A stretch of 6,294 nucleotides of DNA. Source: Erythrobacter sp. UBA1916. Lineage in GTDB: Bacteria > Pseudomonadota > Alphaproteobacteria > Sphingomonadales > Sphingomonadaceae. Both the position numbers and the translations under genes were made by a program. How positions within the stretch are numbered: the stretch's first letter is position 1; every line of letters begins with the position of its first letter. The DNA lies in contig DDFY01000024.1 of NCBI GenBank assembly GCA_002337385.1, forward strand, positions 1 to 6,294, given 5' to 3'. Below, piece by piece: positions 5,691 through 6,294 of this stretch. The notes beneath the pieces are model-generated. The model ran no database searches, had not been told where the DNA came from, and saw only the letters and a program-made list of their open reading frames with translations.

Positions 5691-5709
5691 CTGATAATCC
5701 GACACGCAA
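5681..5709 (-). promoter_or_regulatory. Proposed promoter of the leftward operon
   Basis: On the minus strand TTGCGT (complement of 5704-5709) is followed after 17 bases by TATATC (complement of 5681-5686). These are a fair -35/-10 pair, though with only about half to two-thirds of the consensus positions. Transcription would start near 5674, giving a leader of about 27 bases to the ATG at 5647. The -10 lies inside the ACATTA/TAATGT palindrome, so a bound repressor would block polymerase. Confidence 0.4.
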
Positions 5710-5989
5710 GCCCGAATTTGCAGCTCGGATTTTTGCAGGGTGTAGCGGGTCATCGGCGGTGCGGTGTGGTGGTCAGTGCCACCTCGAGGGACAACGGCAG
5801 GGCAGAATCATCAACTCGGGTCATAGCTCGATCAAAAGAACAGAGCTGGAATATTGAGTCAGTCGCCGACGAGTGATCTCCTTCGGTCACCCACCAGCCC
5901 CCAGCGGCTCCGTTCATTTCGGGCGGCCCATAGCCGAGTCTTGAAGCCGCGCCCCGACCGCATCCGGCGGTATGGGCGGGAGCTTCAAC
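5710..5989. other. Intergenic region between the divergent leftward operon and traG
   Basis: No convincing gene was seen here on either strand; the open frames that cross it are antisense to neighbouring genes or lack any recognisable content. Two weak structures are present. GTGATC (5873-5878) can pair with GGTCAC (5885-5890) around a six-base loop but is not followed by a T-run. GCCCATAGCCG (5926-5936) and CGGTATGGGC (5968-5977) form an inverted repeat with a single bulged base just before the traG ribosome binding site. The traG promoter presumably lies here, but I could not place it. Confidence 0.5.
5978..5982 (+). promoter_or_regulatory. Ribosome binding site deciding the traG start
   Basis: GGGAG stands 7 bases before GTG 5990. 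The in-frame ATG at 5972 lacks such a site and would add six residues (MGGSFN) not expected in TraG. This favours the GTG start. Confidence 0.6.
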
Positions 5990-6294
5990 GTGACCCCGAC
6001 CAAATTGCTCATCGGCCAGATCCTTGTCGTGTTCGCAATCGTGATCGCGGGCCTCTGGGCGGCGACCCAATGGGCGGCGGCGATGCTCGCCTACCAGCCC
6101 GAACTTGGTCCGGCCTGGTTCATGGCTGGAAGCACGCCGGTCTATCGTCCCTGGGCGCTCTTCCCCTGGTGGTATCACTACGATGCCTATGCGCCGCATG
6201 TTTTCGACAAGGCCGGCGCGCTCGCCGGCGCGAGCGGTTTCATCGGCTGCGGCGCGGCGATCGCAGGCTCGCTCTGGCGCGCGCGGCAGTCGCG
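5990..6294 (+). CDS. traG: Conjugal transfer coupling protein TraG (VirD4-like ATPase), N-terminal fragment
   Basis: From GTG 5990 the frame is open to the window's right edge (101 residues shown, start TPTKLLIGQILVVF). TraG/VirD4 is the inner-membrane hexameric ATPase that brings the relaxase-DNA complex to the type IV secretion channel. What is visible is the usual N-terminal membrane anchor: a first transmembrane helix at about residues 7-24, then ATQWAAAMLAYQPELG, the periplasmic loop with PVYRPWALFPWWYHYDAYAPHVF (50-72), and a second hydrophobic helix at about 76-95 followed by basic residues (WRARQ). This matches the start of TraG from IncP-like/ICE tra regions as I know it. The Walker A and B motifs lie outside the window. 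Its partner relaxase ends at the other edge, separated here by the inserted cargo. Confidence 0.85.
   Translation, partial: MTPTKLLIGQILVVFAIVIAGLWAATQWAAAMLAYQPELGPAWFMAGSTPVYRPWALFPWWYHYDAYAPHVFDKAGALAGASGFIGCGAAIAGSLWRARQS

Noticed and set aside
5237..5857. Open frame of 206 codons on the plus strand reaching into the intergenic region
   Set aside because: Most of it is antisense to the XRE and ACP-like genes, and the part beyond them has no recognisable content.
5873..5890. Hairpin GTGATC / GGTCAC as a possible terminator
   Set aside because: Only six pairs including a G-T, and no T-run after it; it does not follow a gene end on either strand.
5750..6199. Open frame of 149 codons on the minus strand before traG
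   Set aside because: A large part is antisense to the well-recognised TraG N-terminus; no domain and no ribosome binding site.

Overview
The window is GC-rich DNA of alphaproteobacterial type. Its two ends belong to a conjugative plasmid or integrative conjugative element of the kind common in sphingomonads and rhizobia. The left edge is the C-terminal end of a DUF3363-type relaxase, and the right edge is the N-terminal end of the TraG/VirD4 coupling protein. From what I know of this tra/trb family the two are usually neighbours, so the roughly 5.5 kb between them looks like cargo placed in a conjugation operon. The host assignment is inferred from composition and protein style only.

The cargo has two converging arms. 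The rightward arm (about 443-2519) has a small ribbon-helix-helix-like protein, a large protein with a MazG-type NTP pyrophosphohydrolase domain, and a uracil-DNA-glycosylase superfamily protein. The three are joined by ATGA stop/start overlaps. The leftward arm (promoter near 5700, running down to 2486) has an acyl-carrier-protein-like small protein, an XRE repressor-like protein, an ImmA/IrrE metallopeptidase, a papain-like (C1) cysteine protease and a thymidylate-synthase-like protein. These are also joined by overlaps or gaps of 3-6 bases. The two arms meet tail to tail with a 34-base overlap of coding sequence.

The most striking point is the leftward arm. The C-terminal third of the ImmA protein has all three inhibitory loops of a chagasin (I42) cysteine-protease inhibitor, and the next gene encodes a papain-like protease with a complete Gln/Cys/His/Asn site that starts where mature papain starts, with no propeptide. 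This reads as a protease kept in check by an inhibitor fused to a sensor metallopeptidase, under an XRE regulator. The pairing of MazG, DNA glycosylase and TS-like proteins suggests nucleotide-pool control, or making or removing an unusual base. Because the TS-like gene is the last gene of the protease operon and converges on the MazG/UDG operon, the whole island may be one anti-phage or anti-plasmid system. That last step is inference.

No integrase, transposase, tRNA, rRNA or CRISPR array was seen. The AT-rich stretches at 411-450 and 5660-5700 are where the regulatory signals of the two arms appear to lie.
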